Below are positions 45,441 to 52,892 of a stretch of DNA of 64,000 nt, piece by piece (position 1 is the stretch's first letter; every line of letters starts with the position of its first letter). The stretch lies in NCBI GenBank assembly GCA_031555175.1, contig JAVBUP010000006.1:39747-103746 (forward strand). The letters run 5' to 3'. The position numbers were made by a program, and so were the translations under genes. The notes beneath the pieces are model-generated. The model was not told where the DNA came from. It was given only the letters and a program-made list of their open reading frames with translations, and searched no databases. Source of the stretch: JAVBUP01 sp031555175. Its GTDB lineage: Bacteria; Bacillota_I; Bacilli_A; Erysipelotrichales; Coprobacillaceae.

Positions 45441-46163
45441 GTAAAGTAATTCATTTCTTAACTTCTCTACAATCTTTTTCTCTAGTCTTGAAACTTGTAC
45501 TTGCGAAATTCCTAGTCTTTTAGCTACTTGATCTTGATTAAAATCTAAATCATAACGCAAATGAAGAATTAGTTGTTCCTTCTTATCTAGTTTCTTGATT
45601 TCCTCATCTAAAGCAAATCTTTCAAACCACATTTTATCTTTTGTGTCTACTAAACGATCTTCCATATTGATATTAGAACCATCTTTTTCAAAGATTGGTT
45701 CATTCAAAGAAGTCGGATAATAACTTGATTCTTGTGCTAATATCACATCTTGTGGATCTACTTCAAGATAAGCTGCTATTTCATATAATGAAGGCTCATG
45801 ATCAAGAGTTGATTGTAATACATCTCTAGCTCTATTTACTTTCACATTTAATTCTTTTAATGTTCTACTTACTTTAATAGAACCATCATCACGGAAATAT
45901 CTTTTTATCTCTCCCATGATGATTGGTACTGCATATGTAGAAAATTGTACTTCATACTTTGTGTCAAAATTAAGTATAGCTTTCATAAGACCTATACATC
46001 CAATTTGAAACAAATCTTCTTTATCATAGTAATGATTTTTAAAACGATGAACAATTGACCAAACAAGACCTAAGTTTTGTTCAACCAATTTTTCTCTAGC
46101 ATTACTATCCCCCTGTTTGGCGAGTGCAATCAATTCATAAACTTCTTTAGTTTTTATTGACAC
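45435..46163 (-). CDS. sigF: RNA polymerase sigma factor F (forespore)
   Basis: A 242-residue sigma-70-family protein. Region 2 is YYDKEDLFQIGCIGLMKAI followed by FDTKYEVQFSTYAVPIIMGEI, with a KVSRTLKELN region 3 start. Region 4 ends in FNQDQVAKRLGISQVQVSRLEKKI. Sigma-F is the first forespore-specific sigma factor. It overlaps spoIIAB by 10 bases, and the whole operon order spoIIAA-spoIIAB-sigF is conserved. Length is a little shorter than Bacillus sigma-F (~255). Confidence 0.96.
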   Translation of the reverse strand: MSIKTKEVYELIALAKQGDSNAREKLVEQNLGLVWSIVHRFKNHYYDKEDLFQIGCIGLMKAILNFDTKYEVQFSTYAVPIIMGEIKRYFRDDGSIKVSRTLKELNVKVNRARDVLQSTLDHEPSLYEIAAYLEVDPQDVILAQESSYYPTSLNEPIFEKDGSNINMEDRLVDTKDKMWFERFALDEEIKKLDKKEQLILHLRYDLDFNQDQVAKRLGISQVQVSRLEKKIVEKLRNELLYK

Positions 46164-46594
46164 TCTAATAATGATTTATTTTCTATTCTTTTAATCATTT
46201 CTACTTTTGTTCCTTCATTAATAGTAGAAATGATTGTGAATTGATCACTTAAGCTCTCTATAATACATATTCCCATTCCAGATCTTTCTAAATGTGATTT
46301 ACTTGAATACATTGGTTGTTTCGCTAACTCAATGTTTTCAATACCACATCCAAAATCTTCAACTACAATTTGCAACATACCATCATCAATAGACATCTTT
46401 AAAAATACATCTTTACTATCATCATATTCATATCCATGAATAATAGCATTTGCTACAGCTTCAGACACCATGGTCTTAATTTCAATGACCTCATCTAATG
46501 TCGGATTAAGTTGTGAGATAAAACTTGCGGCTACAGTTCGAGCAAATGGTTCATTCTCAATCTTTGCTTTAAACTTTAATTCCATTTGATTCAT
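46154..46594 (-). CDS. spoIIAB: Anti-sigma-F factor and serine kinase SpoIIAB
   Basis: A 146-residue GHKL kinase. The N-box is EAVANAIIHGYEYD and the G1 box VVEDFGCGIENI; the ATP-lid continues RSGMGICIIESL. It binds sigma-F to hold it inactive and phosphorylates SpoIIAA. It overlaps spoIIAA by a single base and sigF by 10, so the three proteins are made in a coupled way. Confidence 0.96.
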   Translation of the reverse strand: MNQMELKFKAKIENEPFARTVAASFISQLNPTLDEVIEIKTMVSEAVANAIIHGYEYDDSKDVFLKMSIDDGMLQIVVEDFGCGIENIELAKQPMYSSKSHLERSGMGICIIESLSDQFTIISTINEGTKVEMIKRIENKSLLECQ

Positions 46595-46944
46595 TATTTA
46601 ACACCTGCTTTCGTTAATGCTTCGCTTTCTAGTAGATAATTATCAATAATCTTAAACATTCCTGTAATCTCAAATATCTTCTTACAAGAATCATTTAATT
46701 CACAAACAATTAACTTTCCACCATAAGCATTTACTTGGTTATATCTACCAAGTATTAATCCAATACCAGAACTATCAATGAAGCTAACATCTTTCAAATT
46801 GATAATCACTTGCTTGAATTTCTCTTTTTCAATTGCTTCAATTAAAGTAGTACGATATTTTAGTGATGTAATGTTATCAATATCTCCACTAAATCTAGCA
46901 ACTAACACATGATCTTTTTTAACTAATATCATTTGATCTTTCAT
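46594..46944 (-). CDS. spoIIAA: Anti-anti-sigma factor SpoIIAA
   Basis: A 116-residue STAS-domain protein. The phosphorylation site Ser is in FIDSSGIGLILGRY, and the N-terminal LVARFSGDIDNIT is the usual STAS opening. The unphosphorylated form displaces SpoIIAB from sigma-F. It is the first gene of the operon and follows GGAGTGAG. I saw no convincing sigma-H promoter in the ~200 bases upstream. Confidence 0.95.
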   Translation of the reverse strand: MKDQMILVKKDHVLVARFSGDIDNITSLKYRTTLIEAIEKEKFKQVIINLKDVSFIDSSGIGLILGRYNQVNAYGGKLIVCELNDSCKKIFEITGMFKIIDNYLLESEALTKAGVK

Positions 46945-47041
46945 ATTCTCACTCCTAACGTCATATAATATATACTATTTTTCTACCCCTGTGGAAAAAC
47001 TCGACAAAACTAGAACTATCACTACAAAAGTAGTTTTTTAA

Positions 47042-47088
47042 CGACAAAAAAAGCGTTAGCTTTAGACAAGCTCGCGCTTCATTTTTAT
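47042..47088. terminator. Bidirectional terminator-like hairpin upstream of the small-gene cluster
   Basis: AAGCG/CGCTT and AGCTT/AAGCT stems with T-rich tails on both strands; an isolated element between the sigma-F operon and the plus-strand small genes. Confidence 0.55.
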
Positions 47089-47180
47089 TCTTAATTTACA
47101 TAGTTTAAAAGATAACTTAATGATTTGGCTTAATTAAAACGATTATAATAAAATGTTATTATATGTGAGAGGAAATGATT

Positions 47181-47375
47181 ATGAAAAATATTGTTATAGA
47201 GTTCTTTAAATGGCTATTTGAAGGATATATTGAAGGATATCCTTCGCCAGCTAATGACTTTGGTCCTAAAATGATGTTTATCCTTTTGGTAGCGCCTGGA
47301 ATATATCTCATTCTACTATCATTTTTTATCATGATTAAAAATATTCTTTTTTCGTTCTTATCAATGTTTTCGTAG
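47181..47375 (+). CDS. Small two-helix membrane protein
   Basis: A 64-residue protein starting at the ATG at 47181, eight bases after GAGAGG; the upstream in-frame ATG at 47175 is too close to that site. A first amphipathic helix (EFFKWLFEGY) is followed by a linker (PSPANDFGPK) and one long hydrophobic helix pair (MMFILLVAPGIYLILLSFFIM) ending FLSMFS. It is the first of six small plus-strand genes. No family is recognised. The antisense frame is a shadow. Confidence 0.65.
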   Translation: MKNIVIEFFKWLFEGYIEGYPSPANDFGPKMMFILLVAPGIYLILLSFFIMIKNILFSFLSMFS

Positions 47376-47414
47376 TTTAAATAATTAAACACAAGATAAA
47401 TTGGGAGGTCCGCC

Positions 47415-47552
47415 ATGGCAAATAATAAACAAGACGACAATCAAGAAAAGCAAGCTTCAAGTACAGTTTTCTACTTTAAAATGGTTTTTGTTGGCTCAAC
47501 AATGCTAGCAATCCTTGCTTTAATAGCGACTTTCTTATACGATGCTTTTTAA
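47415..47552 (+). CDS. 45-residue single-span membrane protein
   Basis: The ATG at 47415 lies 7 bases after GGGAGG. The first ~17 residues are polar (MANNKQDDNQEKQASS). One transmembrane helix follows (FYFKMVFVGSTMLAILALIA) and the tail is FLYDAF. It is too short for normal gene callers. The N-out/C-in sense is not resolved. Strong initiation signal and a clean stop support translation. The family is unknown. Confidence 0.6.
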   Translation: MANNKQDDNQEKQASSTVFYFKMVFVGSTMLAILALIATFLYDAF

Positions 47553-47750
47553 TAGCATCAAGTTTCTTCCAAAGTCGAGAGTGTTACCGCCAGACTCATT
47601 ATTCAAATAAAATCTTGATGATCTTAATGTTGAATAGCATATATTACATAACAATTAAGTCAAGAACTTTAATAATACTAGATACGCAACTACTAATGCA
47701 GTTAATTATTCTTTATGATATACTAATTATAGAATATATGAGGTGATACT

Positions 47751-47861
47751 ATGAGCAAGGAATCTTTTAAAAAACATGCTAAAATATGCTTAATAATTAT
47801 TTTATATGGTTTGATTCTAAAAATTTTTAATATGTTTTTGAATTTTCTATTTTCTTTATAA
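47751..47861 (+). CDS. 36-residue hydrophobic peptide, MSKESFK type, copy 1
   Basis: The ATG at 47751 follows GAGGTGAT at a normal distance. The product begins MSKESFKKHAKICLIIIL and is one hydrophobic helix ending FLFSL. It shares the N-terminal seven residues and the layout with the gene at 48633, so both are paralogues. It is followed by a gene of the MSDxTR type. Possible type I toxin, holin-like or sporulation micropeptide; nothing decides. Confidence 0.6.
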   Translation: MSKESFKKHAKICLIIILYGLILKIFNMFLNFLFSL

Positions 47862-47909
47862 TCAATAATGATTTGTAAGCTATTGTACACAAAAAAGGAG
47901 GTTTAGCTC

Positions 47910-47996
47910 ATGAGCGATGATACACGCTTCTTCATTTGCATTATTATGTATTTTGTCTCAGTTATGATTTCTGCTGCGATATTTTTATTATTGTAA
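47910..47996 (+). CDS. 28-residue hydrophobic peptide, MSDxTR type, copy 1
   Basis: The ATG at 47910 lies behind the full Shine-Dalgarno AAAGGAGGT. The product is MSDDTRFFICII then a hydrophobic helix ending AAIFLLL. It is paralogous to the gene at 48513, sharing MSD.TR and a following aromatic-aliphatic helix. The codons encode nothing but a membrane span. The strong signal for so short a frame makes chance unlikely. Confidence 0.6.
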   Translation: MSDDTRFFICIIMYFVSVMISAAIFLLL

Positions 47997-48512
47997 TAAT
48001 TAATGAAGAATCCTAATTTTTACAATTTATGATTATTCAATCTAAAAGTATTTATACTTCTGATGTGCTCCAAGCGCATATAGCACTTTATGAGATTTTC
48101 TTAGCCACATTATATAATGGTGATTGTGCAAGATTTTCTTTTTTCTTTTACTCTCCATAATTTGATGATTCAGAAATTTCTTTGAACCAGGAAAAGTATA
48201 TACTCAATTTTGTCTTACAATACTGTACTTTACATCTCACTATATTCGTATCCCCTAAAGTTAATATCCTCAGCAACATATAATGACAACACTATTTCTT
48301 AATAAAAAGTGACTCCTAAAGAAATCCATGAGTAGCAATTAATGTTTCACACTTTTCACTATCTTATTCTTAATTTATTGACCGGAAAGAATTTTTTTCT
48401 AAACCAAATTATGATACAATTAAACATATTAAAATCATCCTAGTTAGATTTTCGGCCTAATTTTGTTTTCCTTGATATGTGGTCTATTGGTGTGCAATAA
48501 GGAGGTGAGTGT
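47997..48512. other. Intergenic stretch with one decayed endolysin fragment
   Basis: No intact gene on either strand. Between 48,325 and 48,398 it carries a degenerate copy of the end of the endolysin gene and its terminator (listed separately). The rest shows no open frame of note. Confidence 0.5.
48325..48398 (-). pseudogene. Remnant of an endolysin 3' end
   Basis: The run CACTATCTTATTCTTA and the following TTGACCGGAA match the end of the M23/LysM endolysin gene at 49,742-49,778, where they encode the C-terminal SGQKLRIR and stop. In the remnant an extra base changes the frame. The adjacent terminator hairpin is also recognisable but no longer pairs well. It implies a second copy of the lysis module once ended here. 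Confidence 0.75.
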
Positions 48513-48587
48513 GTGAGTGATAGAACTCGTCTTTACATTTTTATAGTATTTTGCTTTTTATATGTGGTTATACTGGTTTTAGTATAA
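48513..48587 (+). CDS. 24-residue hydrophobic peptide, MSDxTR type, copy 2
   Basis: A GTG start at 48513 lies 8 bases after AAGGAGG. The product is MSDRTRLYIFIVFCF then an aliphatic helix ending VILVLV, clearly related to the 28-residue peptide at 47910. Part of the small plus-strand cluster; 45 bases separate it from the next member. No function is assigned. Confidence 0.55.
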   Translation: MSDRTRLYIFIVFCFLYVVILVLV

Positions 48588-48632
48588 CTAGTATATTACG
48601 AAGTTTACTTCACAGATAGGAGGATGAGTCAA

Positions 48633-48716
48633 ATGTCAAAAGAGAGTTTTAAGCTTAATTCACTTATACTATTGGTCTGTCTTATTTTGACAATACTATC
48701 TATACATTGTTGTTGA
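48633..48716 (+). CDS. 27-residue hydrophobic peptide, MSKESFK type, copy 2
   Basis: The ATG at 48633 follows AGGAGG by 9 bases; an earlier ATG overlaps that site and is unlikely. The product begins MSKESFKLNS and continues as a hydrophobic helix ending HCC. Related to the 36-residue peptide at 47751 by its first seven residues. In both copies one MSKESFK gene and one MSDxTR gene are neighbours, but in opposite order. Confidence 0.55.
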   Translation: MSKESFKLNSLILLVCLILTILSIHCC

Positions 48717-48802
48717 TTTTCGTTTTTTCAAAGCATAATTTGAAGACTTTCCCATAATATTATATATCATGCTTTCTATCAGTTACTTCTTTCTTCATCA
48801 AA

Positions 48803-48831
48803 AGAAAAAAGAACAATGGTTGTTCTTTTTT
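48803..48831 (-). terminator. Terminator of lipoprotein cassette copy 1
   Basis: AAGAACAA/TTGTTCTT stem with T-run on the minus strand, 14 bases after the lipoprotein stop. It is also present after copy 2 (about 57,168-57,200). Confidence 0.85.
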
Positions 48832-48844
48832 GAAATAATCTTTA

Positions 48845-49447
48845 TTAATATTTTTTCGCAATTATTGAAGCCATTTTCACATTGCTCGCTACTTTATATC
48901 TGACAAGATAGTCTTTTTCTGTTATAAACTCAGCATTTTTACCTTCTGCGAACATAAACTGGGCTTTAGTAACATCTGTTTCAGAGTTATTGAAGTAAGA
49001 TGACTCTGCTAACCTATTCATCATTTGCTTATACTCATCATTTTTATCATCACCTAAATCATTTTCTCCATATAATATATCTATCCTGTCAACATACTTA
49101 TATTCTGGTTTAGTACTTTCAAACCATATGTCTATTGCAATATTACTTTCTTCATTATAAAAACGAATATAACTTCTAGTATAAACATCATGATATGTTT
49201 CATCTAACAAAAATTCAATATTAACATCTTGTGTAAGATTTGCAATAATTTTAGTACAGATTTTCTCTTCATCTGCATATAAAGTTTCATACTTTGGCGT
49301 GAAATTAAGATACTCTGTCCCTTTATATTCTTCAGCAATCGGTGGTTTTTTAGAGACTTCAACCGGGTCAGGATCCTTACTTTCATTAGGACTGCACCCA
49401 GTAACTAGCAAACTAATAAATAACAAATGTAAAAACAATTTCTTCAT
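48845..49447 (-). CDS. Lipoprotein, paralogue of the tail-operon lipoprotein
   Basis: A 200-residue exported lipoprotein. The signal MKKLFLHLLFISLLVTGC ends in a lipobox with Cys 18; a short Pro-rich linker follows. The mature domain starts near KICTKIIANLTQDV and ends KNAEFITEKDYLVRYKV. Its paralogue at 57,217 is about 80% identical; differences cluster at residues ~47-57 and ~150-165. It has its own ribosome-binding site (CAGGAGGG), a TATAAT-like -10 upstream and its own terminator. The family is not recognised. It lies just past the end of the tail/lysis module. Confidence 0.85.
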   Translation of the reverse strand: MKKLFLHLLFISLLVTGCSPNESKDPDPVEVSKKPPIAEEYKGTEYLNFTPKYETLYADEEKICTKIIANLTQDVNIEFLLDETYHDVYTRSYIRFYNEESNIAIDIWFESTKPEYKYVDRIDILYGENDLGDDKNDEYKQMMNRLAESSYFNNSETDVTKAQFMFAEGKNAEFITEKDYLVRYKVASNVKMASIIAKKY

Positions 49448-49748
49448 AATATATAACCCTCCTGTTATTAATTATATAATATTCCATTTTCTAAGCTAAT
49501 CGTAACATGAAAACGGTTTACTATCAATATTTTTCAGCCATTTTTGCTCTTCACACCACCCATAGCATACGTTAGATATTGTCCTGATATATACTAAATT
49601 AGGTCCAGTGATTCAATCCTTGACATATCCATATATTCAAACACTCTTACATTAGTATATTACATATGAATGATGGCATTAACTTTTGGAAGAAAGTGAT
49701 TTATAAACAAAAAAGCGTGAGAACATTAGTTGTTGCTCACGCTTTTCA
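49448..49748. other. Gap between lipoprotein copy 1 and the endolysin
   Basis: Holds the lipoprotein promoter region (a TATAAT-like -10 on the minus strand near 49,470) and the endolysin terminator at 49,708-49,746. A short stretch near 49,575-49,600 resembles the 3' part of the tail-chaperone gene, like a fragment upstream of copy 2. No gene is supported. Confidence 0.5.
49708..49746 (-). terminator. Terminator of the tail-lysis operon
   Basis: Perfect 11-bp stem AAAAGCGTGAG/CTCACGCTTTT with a 14-nt loop and a T-run on the minus strand, after the endolysin stop. Confidence 0.92.
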
Positions 49749-50522
49749 CTATCTTATTCTTAGCTTTTGACCGGAATAAATTATGTTGTTTTTCAAATTA
49801 TTAAGCTTTACAATATTATGATATTCACTGCCTTTACCATAGAACTTCTCAGCGATAGCCCACAAGCTATCGCCTTTCTTTACTTCATAATATTCACTTT
49901 CTTCTTTTACTTCTGTTAATAGCAATATTTGTCCAGGATAAATTTCTGTGTTTTTAAGATTGTTGTAGCGCATGATATCTTTATACTTAGTACCTACTCC
50001 AAAATATCTCTCTGCGATTCCCCATAAGCTATCTCCTCTTGATACAGTATATGTTTTTACACTATTATCAATATTTAGTTTAACTTCTTCATTAATATAT
50101 GGTAGCGGATCTACAGGAATATTATTTACCCTTATCTCAAAATGTAAATGCATTCCACTGCTATAACCAGTGTTTCCCATTGTTCCTATAATATCACCAA
50201 TTTTCACAACATCTCCTACTGTAACTTTAATAGAGTTATGTTTCAAATGACATAATCTATTTTCACAATTATCATATTGGATATGTACCTCGTTTCCACC
50301 TGTCCTGCCTGCTGGATAATCTGTAGACTTTAAGCCATGTTCAGAGTCTAGTACATCATCAATAACCTTTATAACTTTGCCATTGCCAACTGCTAACACA
50401 GATGTATCAACATCATTGTTAGTGTAATCCATACCAGTATGTGTAGGATAACCTTTATTACGTGTTTTATAATCTCCTCCTGATGACAAAGTATACCATT
50501 TATTCATTAGTTTTAATGTCAT
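49749..50522 (-). CDS. Endolysin: M23 endopeptidase with two LysM domains
   Basis: A 257-residue lytic enzyme. The M23 domain (residues ~1-145) holds zinc ligands in YPTHTGMDYTNN and GMHLHFEIR. Two LysM repeats follow (TYTVSRGDSLWGIAERYFG and YYEVKKGDSLWAIAEKFYG), which bind peptidoglycan. There is no signal peptide, so export depends on the small upstream holin-like proteins, as in phage lysis. It overlaps nothing and lies 2 bases after the second holin-like gene. A C-terminal fragment of a second copy is found at 48,325-48,398. Confidence 0.93.
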   Translation of the reverse strand: MTLKLMNKWYTLSSGGDYKTRNKGYPTHTGMDYTNNDVDTSVLAVGNGKVIKVIDDVLDSEHGLKSTDYPAGRTGGNEVHIQYDNCENRLCHLKHNSIKVTVGDVVKIGDIIGTMGNTGYSSGMHLHFEIRVNNIPVDPLPYINEEVKLNIDNSVKTYTVSRGDSLWGIAERYFGVGTKYKDIMRYNNLKNTEIYPGQILLLTEVKEESEYYEVKKGDSLWAIAEKFYGKGSEYHNIVKLNNLKNNIIYSGQKLRIR

Positions 50523-50524
50523 AA

Positions 50525-50701
50525 CTATTCCTCACTCTTCTTTGTCTGTGTTCCAAAATAAAATCCAATGATCATCACAAACACATTCATAAATACTTCG
50601 CTACTAATTTCTCTTTTTAATGATAAATAAGCGAATACTATTAAGTTCACTATTGTAACAATTGACTTAATATCAATTAATTTAACAATTCTTTCCTTCA
50701 T
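50525..50701 (-). CDS. Small membrane protein, holin-like
   Basis: A 58-residue protein absent from standard gene size limits. The ATG at 50699-50701 is in MKERIVKLIDIKSIVTIVNL. Two membrane spans are visible (IVTIVNLIVFAYLSL and VFMNVFVMIIGFYFGT), with a charged TKKSEE tail, the classic small-holin layout. It sits between a coiled-coil membrane protein and the endolysin; its start directly follows the preceding stop. A holin would form the pore releasing the endolysin. Confidence 0.8.
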   Translation of the reverse strand: MKERIVKLIDIKSIVTIVNLIVFAYLSLKREISSEVFMNVFVMIIGFYFGTQTKKSEE

Positions 50702-50956
50702 TTACTTCTCTCCATTTCTTAGTATTTCTTTTATTTCTTTGATCTCACTTTCCATGTGATCCATTCGTTGTTTCAAAAGTGAGATTGAGACTAAATCTTC
50801 AGTTAGATGTTTATTCATCCTATCAAGCTTATTCTCTAACTCCTCAATTTTATCTAACTTTGCTAACTGCTTACTAGCTTTATGAAAATACAAGAAAAGG
50901 GCTATAATACTTAGCCCAAATCCTGCATAAAAATCTACTTTTTCTATTTTAGTCAC
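50702..50956 (-). CDS. Membrane-anchored coiled-coil protein of the lysis module (XhlA-like)
   Basis: An 84-residue protein if the GTG at 50956 is the start; the longer frame overlaps the fibre gene and lacks a good signal. The N-terminus has one membrane span (DFYAGFGLSIIALFLYF), followed by a coiled coil (KLDKIEELENKLDRMNKHL, LLKQRMDHMESEIKEIKEIL). Phage XhlA/hemolysin-like partners of holins have the same two-part layout in reverse order. The exact start is uncertain because the initiation signal is weak and translation is probably coupled to the upstream gene. Confidence 0.65.
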   Translation of the reverse strand: MTKIEKVDFYAGFGLSIIALFLYFHKASKQLAKLDKIEELENKLDRMNKHLTEDLVSISLLKQRMDHMESEIKEIKEILRNGEK

Positions 50957-50960
50957 CTCA

Positions 50961-52892
50961 TTAAGCGATACGCTGCCACATATAAACAGTAATAGATGGT
51001 TGCTTACTATCTGTATCAGTTGTAGCACCCGTACCAGCATAACCAGTAGCTGCAGTTCCGCTCGTATCAGTGTTTCCGCCTAAAGCAATTGCTCTAGCGC
51101 TCGTTTCTAGCGATGGAGTTTTTGCTGTCGCAATATTTGCTTTTTCGTTTTCCGACCAGCGCGCTGGAGCTGTTTTAGTATTAAACCACATTGTAGCCAC
51201 ACCATTTCCGATATTTAGCATCGCATAACCTGCACCTAGTGTATGCGTATGACTTGGACCAGTATGTGTATGACTTGGTCCGGCATGAGCATGCTTTTCT
51301 GCTCCATATAATGCATTAACACTTGGGTATGAAACACCATAGCTATTAGTTCCAACTCCTATCAATGTTCTTCCTTGCGCAAAGGCAGACCAGGTAGTAC
51401 CAGGAAACAAAGTACTTGGATTTGCTGCGTTAACAGTAATGTAAATGGACCCAATAGGGTAGATTGAATTTATATTAAACTCTAGTTTTTTTCCAGCAAC
51501 ATAAATCGGCCACTTAGTTCTAAGCTGGCCTTGTTCTGCTACTTCCCCAATCCCAACCCCTTCTCCGGATTGATGAAAACTAATAATAACTTGTCCCTTA
51601 TCAACTGCGACATCTAAATTGCTTTGTAAACCAACCTCATCGACTAAAGTAAAAGTTACTATATATGTCTGATCGGTACTAAAAGATCCATTAGAACCTA
51701 AATAAACTGCTGTTCCAGATGAAGCTAGATTAACTACTAGATTGTTAGAAACCGCCTTCTTAATTGTTAATGAATTTTGACCACTCAGTTCGCTAAACTT
51801 ATACTTTGGAGTTATTTTCAAGATTGTTCCATCTACATCATCATCAACATATTGTGAACTTGCATTCATTATACAACGCTGAATAGATGCTTCTATTGTT
51901 GGCTTTGAATAATCTACAACATTGATCGTGCTTGATTCTTTTTGCACTGATCGTCCCCTAGTATCTGTAACTGTAATGAAATAACTATGCGTACCAGCTT
52001 TTAGATAATCTGAATTGATATCAACAGAAGGTATATTAATACCTGTAGTACTATAATTAAGCTGTGATCCAGTAATATCTACTTTTTTTATTGTAGACCC
52101 ATAAACACCATTAAAGGTTGATTTTATATTTACCATTGAATAGCTGTTTAAATACATTTCCTTAAAAAGTTTAACTCCAGATAATACAATCGAATTTATG
52201 GTTGGCTTAACTGATTCAGGTACTGCTAGTGTTATTTGTTTTGACACCATGTTACCTATCTGTGTTGAGCCACTGTATGTAGTAACTTCAACACTCATCA
52301 AATCAGATGTTGCTGTTGGTATCTCACTACATAAATCCATTGGTGTAGCTATTACACACGAATCTCCAGCAGATGTTGTAACAGTAACTGTCCTATTCCC
52401 AAACTTATAAACTACTTTATGGCTGAAAGCAGTAGAATTCCGTTTAATGGCTACAACTACATCCTTACCAATTTCATTTCCACTTAAATTGAAATCAGAT
52501 GCTCTTGGTATTGTATCTAAATCCCATTGACCATTAGCTCTACAATTCACTGCACTACTGTAAATGGCAGCTTCTATAGAAGCAGTCATTCCAGTCTTTA
52601 CACCCTCAGAATTATGTTGTACTGTGATATATCCTTCTTTCAGCACCGTTCCAACTCTTAAATTAGTTCTTGATGTTGCTGCTAGAGAATACACGTTCTT
52701 TCCATCTAAATTTGCATTGATTGGAGCACATGTAATCCAATTTGTTCCTGAGCCAACTGTATAAACTTTATAGTATACATAGCTCGTACTATTCACTGAA
52801 TCTGGAGATACTATATTCCAATCTAAAGCAATTCCTAATGAAACTGCTCCAGTGTTGTATTGGTTTGTTTGAATACTTCCATTATTTGCCAT
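50961..52892 (-). CDS. Tail fibre / receptor-binding protein (DUF859-like)
   Basis: A 643-residue structural protein. The N-terminal half (residues 1-400) is made of beta-rich modules resembling siphophage DUF859 proteins. At ~465-500 a baseplate-type block PIGSIYITVNAANPSTLFPG and TTWSAFAQGRTLIGVG appears, as in gp10-like tail proteins. Near 525 a run of HxH motifs (KHAHAGPSHTHTGPSHTHT) suggests metal binding in a trimeric fibre. The C-terminus ends SKQPSITVYMWQRIA. It overlaps the hub gene by one base. In a tailocin this protein decides which cells are hit. Confidence 0.85.
   Translation of the reverse strand: MANNGSIQTNQYNTGAVSLGIALDWNIVSPDSVNSTSYVYYKVYTVGSGTNWITCAPINANLDGKNVYSLAATSRTNLRVGTVLKEGYITVQHNSEGVKTGMTASIEAAIYSSAVNCRANGQWDLDTIPRASDFNLSGNEIGKDVVVAIKRNSTAFSHKVVYKFGNRTVTVTTSAGDSCVIATPMDLCSEIPTATSDLMSVEVTTYSGSTQIGNMVSKQITLAVPESVKPTINSIVLSGVKLFKEMYLNSYSMVNIKSTFNGVYGSTIKKVDITGSQLNYSTTGINIPSVDINSDYLKAGTHSYFITVTDTRGRSVQKESSTINVVDYSKPTIEASIQRCIMNASSQYVDDDVDGTILKITPKYKFSELSGQNSLTIKKAVSNNLVVNLASSGTAVYLGSNGSFSTDQTYIVTFTLVDEVGLQSNLDVAVDKGQVIISFHQSGEGVGIGEVAEQGQLRTKWPIYVAGKKLEFNINSIYPIGSIYITVNAANPSTLFPGTTWSAFAQGRTLIGVGTNSYGVSYPSVNALYGAEKHAHAGPSHTHTGPSHTHTLGAGYAMLNIGNGVATMWFNTKTAPARWSENEKANIATAKTPSLETSARAIALGGNTDTSGTAATGYAGTGATTDTDSKQPSITVYMWQRIA

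Larger units (their letters stand above)
48795..49535 (-). repeat. Lipoprotein cassette, copy 1 (duplicate of 57,168-57,907)
   Basis: About 740 bp including ribosome-binding site, lipoprotein gene, terminator and about 85 bases of upstream DNA (shared ATGAAAACGGTTTACTATCA) recur at 57,168-57,907 in the same orientation. Coding identity is about 80% at protein level by hand. Confidence 0.9.

Noticed and set aside
47159..47440. 93-codon minus-strand frame
   Set aside because: It is opposite a better plus-strand gene with a good start signal, and itself lacks one.
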